The notes under the pieces: model-generated
The model's database searches: none
Seen by the model: the letters and a program-made list of their open reading frames with translations, nothing else
What the model was told of the DNA's origin: nothing
Assembly (NCBI RefSeq): GCF_028554725.1
Contig: NC_071670.1
Span: 55,086,501 to 55,150,500, forward strand
Direction of reading: 5' to 3'
DNA: 64,000 nt
DNA from: Zeugodacus cucurbitae
Lineage: Eukaryota; Arthropoda; Insecta; Diptera; Tephritidae
Part shown: one piece after another, positions 36,394 to 47,809 of the stretch
Numbering within the stretch: position 1 is the first letter of the stretch
Layout: every line of letters starts with the position of its first letter
Translations under genes and position numbers: made by a program

Positions 36394-37096
36394 TTGGCAA
36401 ATATCTCCCTTCACTACCTTTTTGTCTTTTGAAATTTGCTCGTATCTATACATCTTTGAAAGGTCTTGACAGTTATAACGTGTAAACATGTAAAAACGCC
36501 GAAATTCGCGGTATTTTAAAGTTTTCTTTCGCTAAAGGCAAATCCGCTAGAGAAACGTTCCGTGAGATTAATGGTGTTTTGGGGGATTACTTCATACTCT
36601 ATCACTTCGAACTGCGGAGGAATGCTTTCGACGATTCAGAGCTGGCGAAAACGACACCATGGATAATCCAGCCGACGAAAGACCTGTGACGACGGATACC
36701 GATCAAATCATGGAAAACATCGAGTTCCAGCAGGACAACGCTAGACTACACACTTCGTTGATGACTCGTCAGAAACTACGGGAGCTCGGATGGGAGGTTT
36801 TATCGCATCCACCCTATAGCCCGGACAGAGCGCCAAGTGATTACCACCTGTTGCTGTCCATGGCGAACGCCGTTGGTGGTGTAAAGTTGAACTCAAAAGA
36901 GATTTGTGAAAAGTGTCTGTCCGAGTTCTTCGCCAATAAGGAGCGGGCTTCTACGAGGGTGGTATAATGAAGTTGCCGTATAGATGGAAACAGATTATCG
37001 AGCGAAACGGCACATATTTGAACTAAATCCGATCGCTGTAACACTCTTTATAAACCATTGAATAAAGAGCAAAAAGCGGAAGGGAGATATTTGCAA
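36394..37096 (+). mobile_element. DD34D mariner, internally deleted derivative with both ends
   Basis: Left end TTGGCAAATATCTCCCTTC; the right end is its complement GAAGGGAGATATTTGCAA. It aligns with the copy at 11605 at both sides but lacks the middle: CATCGAGTT (36719-36727) runs directly into CCAGCAGGACAACGC. This removes the segment that holds the first Asp and the WWD block. The remaining frame (36659-36967) reads QQDNARLHTSLMTRQKLREL, then YSPDRAPSDYHLL. The DLAPSD box has an Arg for Leu. It is non-autonomous. Confidence 0.88.
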
Positions 37097-37099
37097 TCT

Positions 37100-39040
37100 A
37101 AGTGTGTCACGCAAATTATTTCCATCTATGAGTAGTATCTGTTCAGATACATCTTCCATGTTTCATAGTAAAAGTGGGGCTACATAATTAAAGTTTTGGA
37201 TTGGAATTACAAATAGTCGAGTAAGAAATTTGCTCTTCAGAGATTTGGGTCCTTGTTACTTTCTTAATCAAATAACTGCACATGGTTTCTACGTTTTATT
37301 CTCATAGGGCAGGTATTTAATGGGCTACATACAAAAAAATGTTAACAACTTTGTTCCTTAAAACGAAGGAGCAAGTCGTGAGAAAGAGCCGAAACACGTT
37401 ATCAAAATCTTGCAAAACCTGGATTTATAATATGTATAAACTCGTCGACACATATGCAATTTTAGTCATGCTAATCCGATCCTTGATCGTTTTTGCTTGC
37501 TGATCTGTTGGTGCAAAGTAAGAGATGACTGAGAAATAATCACTAATCAATCTGACAAAATATTTTTAAAATTTAAAATATTTTTATTTTATTTTCTTGA
37601 GAGAAATTTCACATCTTTACCAGTTCCGAAATGCAACTAATATTATTAAATAAATGCATATGCATATCTGTCAATGAAAAGTAATCGCGAGAAATGCCAA
37701 AAAATCAAAAGTCCCGCAGCGCCCTTTATTAATTGTGAAGAAAGTGAAATAATTACTGGAACAGCCAGAAATACCTGCTCCAGCTGACTGCAAGAATCTC
37801 AACCAAAAAAAAAAGGTAAATAATAATGTGCGAATTGGGTTGCCTTTCACCCTTTCACCAATGTCAACGACATATTTTTCGAATTCTTTCACAAAAACAA
37901 GAAAAAAACAACAAAAAATGACTTGCTTCACATTTAACGATACTTGCCGCATACTTATGTTGCATTGATTGCCATTGCAAGTGGCAAGTTGCAAGTTGCA
38001 CTTGGTCAGCGTTGAAATCATAATTATTGCATATGAATAATGCGAAAGGGCTGTGCGAAAATGGCAACAAAAAAAACACAACAATACAACGAGTAAGTAA
38101 GAGAGTAAAAAAACAAAATTAACGCAAAAACAAGTTGTGAAGCAGTGGGAAGAACTGCTGATGAATGCGAATGAATTTGTGTTAAATTGATTAAATAACA
38201 GCACGCGATGCAACAGAAATATACTTGTAACTGTATACGAGAATAAGAGTGCGCTAACAAATGAAAGAAACTCAGATGAATGTGCAGCATGCAACAGCGG
38301 ATGCGGTCGAGGGCGGAGGAAGTGTGTGCGAAGTAGTGGAAAAGTAGTGCAATTTTTTTGACAGCAACTGCCGGATAAGATGTGAGGGGCTGGGGAATGT
38401 GCTGCAATTGAGTAGGTTGACATATACGGGCAATCATACGGTGGTATATGTATATATATTCGTACAAGGTGTGTTCCAAAGCTTTTGGAGAATATTTTAG
38501 AGATTTATTGAGACGAAGTATGATTTTGACTACTACTCTCCGAATAATGGAGTTTGATTTTATGGTTCGAAATCGAACGAAGGTACGATTTTGTGAGTTT
38601 TTAAAGCTTTTTTTCATTTAGTAAGCTTTTGAGTAGACTTATGCTTTTCTAGAAAAGTTTATCAAGTTACAGATTCTGGATGAAATTTTCGTGACTGGAA
38701 GAGTGGTCAATATATTAGTGGGATTAGTGATATGATTAACGATTATTGGAGATGATATCGTCTATAGTTGGTTCTTAACCAGCATTATTCTTAGACTTTT
38801 CAAGAAAAATAATATGTATCAGACGTAAAGATATTTGTCATAGGTAAACAGCACCGCTCTTTTAAAAATTATCATTTAATGGTGAGCAGAGTCTTCACTC
38901 CTTACTCGATTACATCTTGAATTTATAAATTCTTGTTAGATGATATCGAAATATCAGTCAAAATTTTCAATTCTATGAAACCATGATCTAGGATTAGAAA
39001 CCCCGAGATCCTAATATTGTTTTGTGTTGTCGAAGGACAA
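37100..39040. other. non-coding with two long overlapping minus-strand open frames
   Basis: 37671-38423 is open for 250 codons and 38024-38617 for 197 codons on the same strand in different frames. Both predicted products are Phe/Leu/Ser/Cys-rich without any domain. The minus strand here is strongly pyrimidine-rich, which by itself depletes stop codons. No splice structure or homology supports a gene. The rest is A+T-rich. Confidence 0.4.
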
Positions 39041-39049
39041 TATATTTTA

Positions 39050-39745
39050 TAGCAGGGTATATCAAAGGTCCCATAAATGGACATTCTGAAGTTCTCGATC
39101 ACTTGGACTGCATCCCTAGAAATCTGTATTACTGTGTTTTCCGGAGCCTAATCCCCGCAGCTCCTTCTCTGACCGCATTCCTACGAATGAAATGTGGCAC
39201 CCAAGCTAGAATCTCATCAGAGTGGTTACAAGCTGGTGCCCCACTATCCAATGCCTTTCTGCATTGGATTAGTGGTCGTTCAATGAACACGGTGGGCGTT
39301 GGGCATCAGGAGATCATTCTGGCCTAAGGTGGATCGCAGGAGATCCATTTGCTCTTAGTAAGGTTCAGCTAGGAGGAGTCATTACTGACCACTGTCAGAA
39401 GGGGTAACATGCCGTGAGGCTAAATATCCCGACGGACGCAAATTGCCAAAATTACATGAAAGAAGGTGAAGTTGAAGCACCGGGATACTTCCTCCTTCAT
39501 TGTCCCGCTTTCGCTAGACTGCGGCAAAATTATCTTGGCAGGACAAACTTCGAAGAACCAGCTGAAGTGTCCCGACTACAAATTAGTTTCCTGCACAAAT
39601 TCGTTCAAGGCTCAAAGCGCTTTGTCATTACTTGAATGTCTTGGGCATTTATTTTGAAGAGTTTGCGGCATCACAAAGAACTGGCTTTAGCTGTCCAAGT
39701 GAGATCTCTTGTGGCACAGGAGATTAGCCACTATAACCTTACCTA
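39050..39745 (+). mobile_element. LINE RNase H-region fragment D
   Basis: The frame from about 39022 reads ITGYIKGPINGHSE-like and SRSMNTVGVGHQ pieces. From 39405 it reads AVRLNIPTDANCQNYMKEGE, then YFLLHCPAFARLRQNYLG and SFLHKFVQGSKRF: the Cys/His finger and tail of a LINE polyprotein. It ends with CCTTACCTAATCTAACCTA, a CTAACC-type tail shared with fragments A and F. Stops at 39325 and elsewhere. Confidence 0.75.
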
Positions 39746-39749
39746 ATCT

Positions 39750-41120
39750 AACCTATATTTTCATTTGAACCAACCAGGCTCTGAATATTTCGATTCAAGT
39801 AGTTCTGTACAATCAGTTCCTGAATATTGCGACCCAATCGAGTTCTGTGCTTTAAAGCAGGTATGTCGAAGTTTGACATTTATTGCTTATTACAGCAGGG
39901 ACTAATTAAAAAAGTAAAATTCAGAGAGTCAATAAATTTAAAAAGACACGAAAATCTGGAAACATAAATAAACTCTTTAAAACATCATGCAAACGTGATT
40001 GCCAAACATTTTTTCGTAAAAAAATTATCCCTACATAATTTTTTTGAAACCACCCTGTATAAATTTTCCTAAAGATGTATGTACTTTTAAGCAGAAAGTG
40101 TTTACAATTGTTGCTATTGTTGTTGTTATAAATATTTGATTTTGTGCAAGCAAGTATGAGTACAAATACAAACAAACATCTGGTATATACATAGTAGTAC
40201 ATATGTTTGTATTTATATACACATGCAACATTGTTGAATGCCACGCTGCATTGCTGACATATTTGTAGTATTTTGTTATTGTTATTATTGTACTTTTGTT
40301 GCATGAGTCCTACAAATCATTTCTTTGGCCTTTCATTCGTCTCTTCTACCAAATATGGGAAGTTGGCTACTTTTGCTAGCCAAGTTGTTGTTATTGTTAA
40401 GCTTGTGTACATTGCTTTTTCCGCGTGTATGTGTTGTTGTTGTAAGATAGTGTGTGTGTGTGTGTGTGCTGGCAACATTTTCTCATTGCACTACATTAAT
40501 GCCAGCCATACACACTTAAGATATTTATCTACATTAACTATATATATTACGGACATACATATATACATGCATATATATATATGGATGCTTGTTTGTATGT
40601 ATTTACTACCATATTGAGTTTGGCCAAAGAAAAGCGAAGCTGCCGGCCGGTTTCTTCATCGCCTTAACCCATTTTCTCTGCATTTAATTCCGCTTTTAAT
40701 TTGTGTTTTTTTTTTTTTATGAAAACATTATATACACTTTTCTCCTTTGCATCAAATTCTTAGTGAATAAATTCTTTTAATGTACTAATATTTTAAATTC
40801 GTACTCACTTTGTTTCTCTTTCTCTTCCATTCTTGCGTCTCTTTCATTTTTTTCATTGTTTCTTGTTGGGTGATGGAAAAAATGTCTTTAATTAGAGTAA
40901 TGTCGGTGGGTGGTGGCTGTTAGAACAAAGGCGTACAACGACATGGTATAATCAATAGTCTGAAATAAGAAAAAAAGAGAAGAATTTCAGAAAAGAAAGA
41001 AAGAACTTAATTAAAAAATCTGCTGAGTGAAGCGCAAAGCAGTACAACAGTTTTGCACTTGTAATTAATCAGCAATTATAAGAATTGCTTTGATGTTAAT
41101 ATGGAATTGTTTGTGTTGCA
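39750..41120. other. non-coding, microsatellite-bearing
   Basis: Contains GTT/CAA repeats (40100-40130, 40273-40300), TATA runs near 40570-40582 and a T-rich stretch with a T12 run at 40709-40720. No gene is supported. Confidence 0.4.
40450..40468 (+). repeat. (GT)n microsatellite
   Basis: Nine uninterrupted GT units. Confidence 0.9.
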
Positions 41121-41129
41121 AAAATCAAG

Positions 41130-41660
41130 AAAAGTAATATGTTCCTCCGGCTCCTTGAGGAACATGATGCCGCAAATCTATACCTTAGTTGAACTTTATT
41201 GAATGAAATATGAATTGGATGATGTGGAACTCCTGCAGTAGTCCAAGAAAGAGGAGGACATCAATGGGTTAAAAATACAGAGTCCAGTATCTGTTAGTCC
41301 ATAAACTTAATTTGAGTCCCTACACTTAATCAATCGTCTTCAGCACCTGTTCCAACATCTTTATTTCGTCAGAAATACGGATTTCTGGAGAAATCAAGAA
41401 AAAATAATATTAACCTTCTTCTTCTCTTAGTTCCTCTGAGGCTAGCGAAATAGGACTGCAAATCTATCCCATAGTTGAATTTTAAATGAAAAATCAAATG
41501 GTAGATGGGGGACTTCTGTGTAATCGATGAAGGATGTTTAAAAATACTGATTCCAGCTTCTGATAGTATCTTTTCAGTCCCTACGCTTGACAGCACGACT
41601 TCAGTTCCTACTCCAACTAATTTAACCCGTCCGGAAATTGGGATTTCTGAGGTTTGGCAA
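41130..41660. repeat. diverged tandem duplication, unit about 260 bp
   Basis: Two successive copies can be followed by eye, about 41135-41395 and 41396-41655. Shared landmarks are GCAAATCTAT near the start, TTAAAAATAC then CCAG in the middle, GAGTCCCTAC / CAGTCCCTAC, and GAAATACGGATTTCTGG / GAAATTGGGATTTCTGA near the end. The second copy is continuous with the 185-codon minus-strand frame (41926-41369). Confidence 0.6.
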
Positions 41661-41926
41661 AGTAGGTCTGCTTGGTGGGAGGCAAAAAGAAGTCGAACGA
41701 GACCAAATCTGGTGAATTTGACATGGCGACGACAGAGGTGTGTGTCAAGATTAAACGTTTTGGCCCCTCTAAGTGATCGATGTAAATGAAGTTCTGTGAA
41801 CCTCAGGATATCAATGGTCATTACATTTTTCACCGATGGGACAGTATTCATCTTCTTCGAATCAGATTGCCGGGCGAAGTCCACTGTTTCGACTGCTCCT
41901 TGATCTCTGATGTGTATGAATGGCAC
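41369..41926 (-). pseudogene. unassigned 185-codon open frame, possibly from a retroelement
   Basis: The minus-strand frame starts MPFIHIRDQGAVETVDFARQ and is open for 185 codons, with few low-complexity residues. The plus strand is also open in pieces (41505-41789, 41786-41980, 41910-42197), among them a basic stretch SRSAWWEAKRSRTRPNLVNL. This double-strand openness and the duplication at 41130-41660 suggest a decayed mobile-element coding region. I cannot say which strand was coding, and I recognise no domain with confidence. Confidence 0.3.
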
Positions 41927-42199
41927 TACGCTTCGTCAATGGTTCCAAAACGACTTCGAAACAGCGTCAACTGTCCGTAATAAGCAAAAGCGGAACTCAT
42001 CGCGCTTCTCAAACCAAATATTTTATATACCATATAGTATTTTGAGATTCCTACTTTCTCAGCTATCTTGCGCACCTTCAATCGGCGGACTGTCTGTGAA
42101 GGATCGTGGACATTTTCACGTTATCCTCCACGGTATCATTTTCGGATTAATTGGTCGTGGCTCGTCGACATCTGAGACGTTGAGATTCCTAAATTAATT

Positions 42200-43590
42200 T
42201 CATTAGCTTGGATTGGTGATTTGAATTCTTCGTGTCTTCGTTTAGCTGGTTGGAAAAGTGATATTTTTACTTCTGGTTATTTTACATTAAGACTCATATG
42301 CCTATATGCATTTTCATAGTATTTTACATGTTCACTCCAACTGAAGTATAGTTTCTCCTTAAAAATTCCACAGCAAATCAATAAACTATTTCTTTTCTCA
42401 TCAAAAATGCAGAGCTCGGCTTGATTTGTAGGCGGTAAGCGACAGCGATGTTTACACTTTGTCATGACTGCAGTAAGTTCTTGCGGCATTTCCTTGTTGT
42501 TTTTTAGGAGATATGATGAGTCGGCAGGCAAGGTGGTCTGGTATACGTACAAACAAAGCGCCACAAGAGTGGAAGTAGAAAATCTAAAATACTATTTAAC
42601 TGCACTTCCACATTAGCTGCACCTGTGTCCATATTGATGCCGCCGCCGGTGCTGATGCCGTTGGTGATAATGATGATGATGATGTTGCCGGCAGCGATGA
42701 TGCCACACTATTTGTTGAAGGTTGATATCGAGCTTGTGCCAATAACGTCTGCCGCTGTCACACACACACATACTACATTCGAGATGCACTTTTTGCTTTA
42801 TGAAGCTGCTGCGCTTGTGTACGTGTACTTGTCACCGCACGGCGGCAAGTATGACAAACGATGGCAAGCCAAGTTGCAACCGATGTCGTTGATGGAGTGT
42901 CAATGTAATGAAAAATAAACTTATAAATTATGAGAGTGACCCAAATATTTCATTAGAAAATAGAAATGTGGGGAGCAAAGACGCATATATAAACACACAC
43001 AGGCACCTTTATATAAACAGGCATACATACATAATAAATATGTGTGTGTGTGTGTTTGTGCTTGCGTTGCATTTACAATGAATTATTTTAATTTCAATGT
43101 CAAATATTAGAAAAAAATACAACAACTGCTTTTCTGTATTTGTTTGTCGGAAGAATTATGGCATGCCAATAATGCTGTCGGAATGACAGCTGTGTGTTTG
43201 ATTTTCTTATAACCCGGAACTGACAAACATACAAACCCACTGACGCATGCGGGTGAGGCTCTCTATGTGTGATTACTATTTACACTTTTCGCTTTTTTAT
43301 GGAAAATTATGGAGAAATAGCACAGCGTTAATTTCACTCCACGAGAAAGTGATATAAGTATGTGTATATTTATGGATATTTTCAACTATGTACGGTTGAG
43401 AGTTTATATGTGAAAATTTACGCATATACATAATTGCTCTATATAATCAATTATTAGGTTTTTCAAATGCTAAATCAATGCTTAATAAAGCACACTTTTC
43501 CTTTACTTTTATGCCATCTTTCTCTTTCATGTACCTCGGTGCTATAGCTTGCCTCGTTAGTTTTCCCCGGTGGTCACTATTGCCGAGGTG
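42200..43590. other. non-coding with microsatellites
   Basis: 42625-42900 has a plus-strand 97-codon frame rich in Met from ATGATG repeats; it looks like repeat-driven openness. ACAC and TGTG runs occur at 42763-42772 and 43041-43056. Nothing else recognised. Confidence 0.4.
43041..43056 (+). repeat. (TG)n microsatellite
   Basis: Eight TG units, close to ACAC and CATA runs. Confidence 0.85.
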
Positions 43591-43619
43591 GGCTCAGAAA
43601 ATAACGGAAATTTTTGTGT

Positions 43620-44800
43620 TTTCAAAAATGCATATAATACAATAAGAGCGCTAAAAAAGTTTTTTTTTTTAATAAAACAAAAATGAAATTCCTTAATTTT
43701 GTGATAGTACATGCGATGCCATTAAGTAAGGAATTCGATTTTTTTGCCGAAGTCCAGACGCTGAAAAGAATTTTCGACGGTTTTCAAGCTTAATCGGTCG
43801 ATACTGCTGCAATTTCCCGTTCGATATTCGTACGAAGTTCATCAGTCGTCGGGGGCTTGTTGGCATAGACCTACGGTCAAGTTTATACTTGATGTAGCCC
43901 CACAGGAAACAGCCTAACGGCGTCAAATAGCACGACCGACTTTTGCGGCCAATTGATTGGGTGATTTCGTGAGATAACACGTTCACCAAATTTTGCTTTC
44001 AACAAATCGATTGTGACAATCGCTGTGTGGCTTGTGGCGCGGTCCTGTTGGAACCACATATTGTCTAAGTTCATATTATTCAGTTCGAGCCAAAAATAAT
44101 CGGTTATCAGTGAGCGGTAAAGATTCCCATTCACAGTAACGTGCCGATCTTGATCATAACGGAAGAAGTACGGCCCAATGACGCATATTTTGCTTATTGA
44201 CGAAGCCATCCAGCCAAAAATGTGCCTCATCGCTGAAGAGGATTTTTCGAAGAAAATCCGGACCATTTTCAAGTTGTTGCTCAACCCAACTCACGAACAT
44301 ACGACGATTCTGGTGGTCAAGCGGCTTCAGTTCTTGCGTCAATTTGATCTTGTAAGGATGTAGGCCAAGGTTTTTTTTGCAAAATTCGCCACATCGACGT
44401 CCCAGAGATGCTCAACGCTTGAGAACGACAAGTGAGAGACTGATTTGGGTCTACCTCAATAGCGGCAACAATATTCTCGACACTAAGGGCACTTCATAGT
44501 CTCACTAGCACGGCACATTTTGTACTGTGCCTGTGAATTCTAATTTTTCTACTAGAAGATCAAATTGTTGATCTGACAGGACGATTATGACGACCATAAA
44601 TTGGACGTAGCGTTCTTAAAGTTGAGGCCACTTACTTCGAATTCGGAAATTTCCGGTAGGAGATTTTAATGATTTCGACTCGTTGTTGGATTGTATAGGG
44701 TTTCATGATGAAATGGCAAACCTTACTGAAGAGAAATGTCAAAATAGCGGGGAAAAAGATGGTTCAGTTCTGACTTGGTTTCAAAGGGCACTGGAATAAT
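43620..44800 (-). mobile_element. rosa-type DD41D mariner, decayed copy 3
   Basis: Transposase pieces on the minus strand: MTQELKPLDHQNRRMFVSW and FSDEAHFWLDGFVNKQNMRHW (44342-44154), then GPYFFRYDQDRHVTVNGNLY, LDNMWFQQDRATSHTA and LLKAKFGERVISRN (44284-43883). The first and second catalytic Asp are present. The segment between RHW and GPYFF (present in copy 2) is deleted, and a frameshift follows WPQKS so that the third Asp box is read in another frame. The inner end AATAAGAGCGC (43641) matches copy 2; the outer 5' end is degenerate. Just left of it, 43590-43615 has a CAGAAAATAACGGAAAT sequence like the second mariner family's end. Confidence 0.85.
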
Positions 44801-44809
44801 TGAGTCAGT

Positions 44810-46920
44810 GACAGTCAAAATAATTTAAGGAATGTTGTGCATTTTTGAGAGGTTCGTTATTACTTTCTAAAACCATGTTGTATGCCTTTTCATTTCCATT
44901 TGATATTCTACAGTTTGCGGAAGTCTAATTAATACAGACCAATATACTTATCACTTCGAAGGCGATGTCAAACTTTCTTTTCTGACATTACTAGCTCCCC
45001 ATCTAACGCCAACAGGCACTGTGGGAACTCCCTGTCGAAAAGTTGCAAAACTCTACATCGGCAAGAAATTTATTAAGACGCTTCAGTTTGTTTATCATTT
45101 ACGCAGTTGCATGCCGGATTTGCAGCCGACATTTAACACTCAATTCAAACATTTTGATGTACAGAATCTACAAAAATGTGCATAAGCAACAAAATATGGA
45201 TATGGATATGGACTCCGTATATCATAATGTCAATTGGTCTGTTTATTTGGGCTTGCACCAACGAGTTTCGCGTCTATTTGGCGAAGATGTCGTGTTAGCG
45301 TCGCTTAAATGAGCTCGTAAATTATGGCATATATGCGAGCAGAGGCCAAAGGAAAACGAATGCGACACTGCGTTGCAACCGACTCCCCAAAATCCCACAA
45401 ATTCTTCGATTCGAGGTAACGCAATGGTGCGACGACGTCCAGGCGGCCGACGCACAGAGATTCGCGTCATGAACGCGCGGTGAAAGTAACGAGTTACACA
45501 TACCCGTATCAGCTTGCTGGCTGGTTGGCGAGCTGCCGCATTGCTGCGTCCGTCGCAAGCAATTGCTTTACCGCTATACCAACAACCACGGTGTGATGGC
45601 GATGATGATGATGACGCGCGTGTCTGCGCTTAAGCGCATGCGCTTGCAGTCAACTTGGACTTAGACAATTCAGCAGCCAACGCGTTGGAGCGTCTGTGCG
45701 CGTCGTTGTAGTCGTATGTGTGTATCATATGCGTTGCTTGTAAGTGTAAACTGCTCTGCGTCGCATCTTACAGCTGTTTTATGATGCGTGTGGCGTTCGT
45801 ATGGAAATTGTGTATGCGCGCGCGCATGCGCATACTACTTGCAACTTGCTCTATTCATAAATATCGGAAAATGACATATTTTTAGAAATTGAAAGGACAC
45901 GTTGAGAATTTTTAATTTGAATATCTAATGACCGCGTCGTGATGATGGTCGCTGGCAAACACGTTGACCGTTACTTGTTGGCATGGTAAACAAGCCAAGC
46001 ATTTGTATGTATTTATATGTGTGTGTGGTCATAACGGAAAGAAGTGAAATTTTTTGCGCTGATTACTTCAGCTATAAGTGTGTATTGGTCGTTGGCCGCC
46101 AGCCGCTGGCTGCTGGCCCACTCTTTAGCTATTTTTATCATACGTCTATATAATACTCATATGTAAATGAAAATACATAAATCTTTAACTTTTATTATAT
46201 GCGCATGTTTAAGGAATTTACGATTGACGTGACATCAGCTAGCAGCCAAGCGTATAATTTTCAAATATCAAATGCTTTCTTATTGTAAACTGTGAACGCT
46301 TGAGACTTGTGTGGCGCGTAAATTTGCAAGTTATTACTTTTTTTACAAATAAATATTATAAATAAAGCAATAAAGCATTTTTTCTCTCTATAGAGAATTT
46401 TTTTCACCTACACACTTAAAGCCTTTCCACAACTTTTTTGTCCTTTCCCTTTCTTTAACCAGAAGTCACCAAGTATCTAATACATATTAATTTATGCGCC
46501 AAGGCGGAAATATCACAAAGAGATATGTATATACTATATTATTTTTTTTCTAGCTGCTGTCCAGACAGCCATACAGTTTTCTTTTGTCCCCATTGCTGGC
46601 CTCGTAGTAATCGTGTATTTACAGCCGACTAGCCGCTTGACCGGTTAATGCTAATTTCCACAAATTAATTTCACAATTCCATGTCGGTGGCGACAGCACA
46701 GTGGTTAGTTTGCGGCTATTCTATGTTAAAATATTAGATTTGCTACGTCAGATCTCCGGAACCCTGGATTCAAGTTTCATTTACCTATATAGCTGACCAC
46801 AATTTTTCGATAACTATCAGATCTTTAGTAGAACTGTCTAAATTTGGCAATACTGTGTGATAAAATAGGTCAGTCAAATAAAATATGATCCTAATATTGT
46901 ATAATCTAAAAGTTTCTAAA
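44810..46920. other. non-coding; G+C-richer island at 45000-46090
   Basis: 45000-46090 is less A+T-rich, with GCGCGCGCATGCGC at 45817-45830 and GATG repeats at 45602-45614. The 89-codon plus and 75/78-codon minus frames there overlap and show no domain. 46100-46920 is A+T-rich. It is a possible regulatory or promoter island for a gene outside the window. Confidence 0.35.
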
Positions 46921-46924
46921 ATTA

Positions 46925-47089
46925 TATGTGACCTGGTCTACGGAAAGGGGGCTTAGGTGTCAAAAAATCAATTTTCACTTTTTAGTTGATTCGGTTGGTT
47001 TAGTTGATGAGATGCTTTTTTTTTAACAGCTGTTTCCCAGAAAACTATTTTTCGCACGTTAGCTCCCTTTTCGTAGACCAGGTCACATA
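46925..47089. repeat. inverted-repeat element (MITE) of 165 bp
   Basis: The ends TATGTGACCTGGTCTACGGA and (complement of the right end) TATGTGACCTGGTCTACGAA match over about 18 bases and continue as AAGGGGGCT / AAGGGAGCT. The interior has no coding capacity and the whole could fold as a hairpin. Family not assigned; a TA duplication is possible because the repeat begins with TA. Confidence 0.8.
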
Positions 47090-47429
47090 TATTAGTTCTT
47101 ACTGCAAAGTTCATCTCAAACTTAAAGAGCCATTTTAGGGCGACTTTAAACTTGTTCTACTTGCGACTTGATGATTATCAAATTAACTCTGGAATCCCAT
47201 CTAACTTCGAGCATATTAGACAGCTAAGTGGACTAATTAGTCTTTTCTAAGCAAATTGACTTTAACATCCCTCAAAGTACATGAAATTCTTGGGTTTGAA
47301 TGGGTTCTTTTTCATTTGAGATGATAATTGCTAGCTGACTTTGAACGCGGGTTTGTTTGGTTACCTAGACGACACTGTCGTGGGTTGGATTCTTCTTCAT
47401 TAAACTTAAAATTAACAGATCCAAACAGA

Positions 47430-47530
47430 GTTAGATCGTCGAAATAACAGCCCTTCACCGGATAAAATCCGGGTAAATTCCGGTAGGATAGAACCGGCTG
47501 TAGTGGGAATTGGATTCTTCTTCATATATA
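47430..47530 (-). repeat. dispersed LINE-associated repeat, copy 2
   Basis: ATAACAGCCCTTCACCGGAT and the following CCGGGTAAATTCCGGTAGG are the reverse of the segment at 23270-23335. The short sequence TTGGATTCTTCTTCAT also occurs twice here (47385, 47512), bracketing the repeat. Confidence 0.55.
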
Positions 47531-47584
47531 TCTGAGGAATTAAGTTATAGTAAAGAAGGCGCCGCTTTTAGATGTTTAAGCAAA

Positions 47585-47800
47585 CAAAAGCTCTATAAGT
47601 CACTCATCATACCCATTCTGATGTAGGGGGCGGAAGCATGGACGATGACGAAGAATGATGGGGATTCTTTAGGAACTTCCGAGAGAAAATATATCCGAAG
47701 AATTTGCTCCCCTTACATGTGGAGGCAGGTGACTACCGGATTCGATGCCATGACTAGCTATATGAGCTCATCGGCGATAGATACATAGTGCGGAGCATAA
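47585..47800 (+). mobile_element. non-LTR reverse transcriptase fragment (same family as 25520)
   Basis: Reads LYKSLIIPILM, stop, GAEAWTMTKNDGDSLGTSERKYIRRI, then EAGDYRIRCHD and LYELIGDRYIVR. This matches LYKSLIIPVLMYGAEAWT through the NDELYDLYDDIDIV region of the copy at 25520-26613. It is a short, stop-containing remnant. Confidence 0.75.
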
Positions 47801-47809
47801 AAATCAAAT

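Noticed and set aside
45602..45830. GCGCGCGCATGCGC and GATG runs as a functional island
   Set aside because: These are simple-sequence tracts and nothing ties them to a gene in the window.
46740..46790. tRNA-like GGATTCAAGTTTC box
   Set aside because: There is no matching A box or acceptor stem at tRNA spacing.
47340..47400. tRNA-like string GTGGGTTGGATTC
   Set aside because: No cloverleaf can be drawn and the string is part of a duplicated TTGGATTCTTCTTCAT word.
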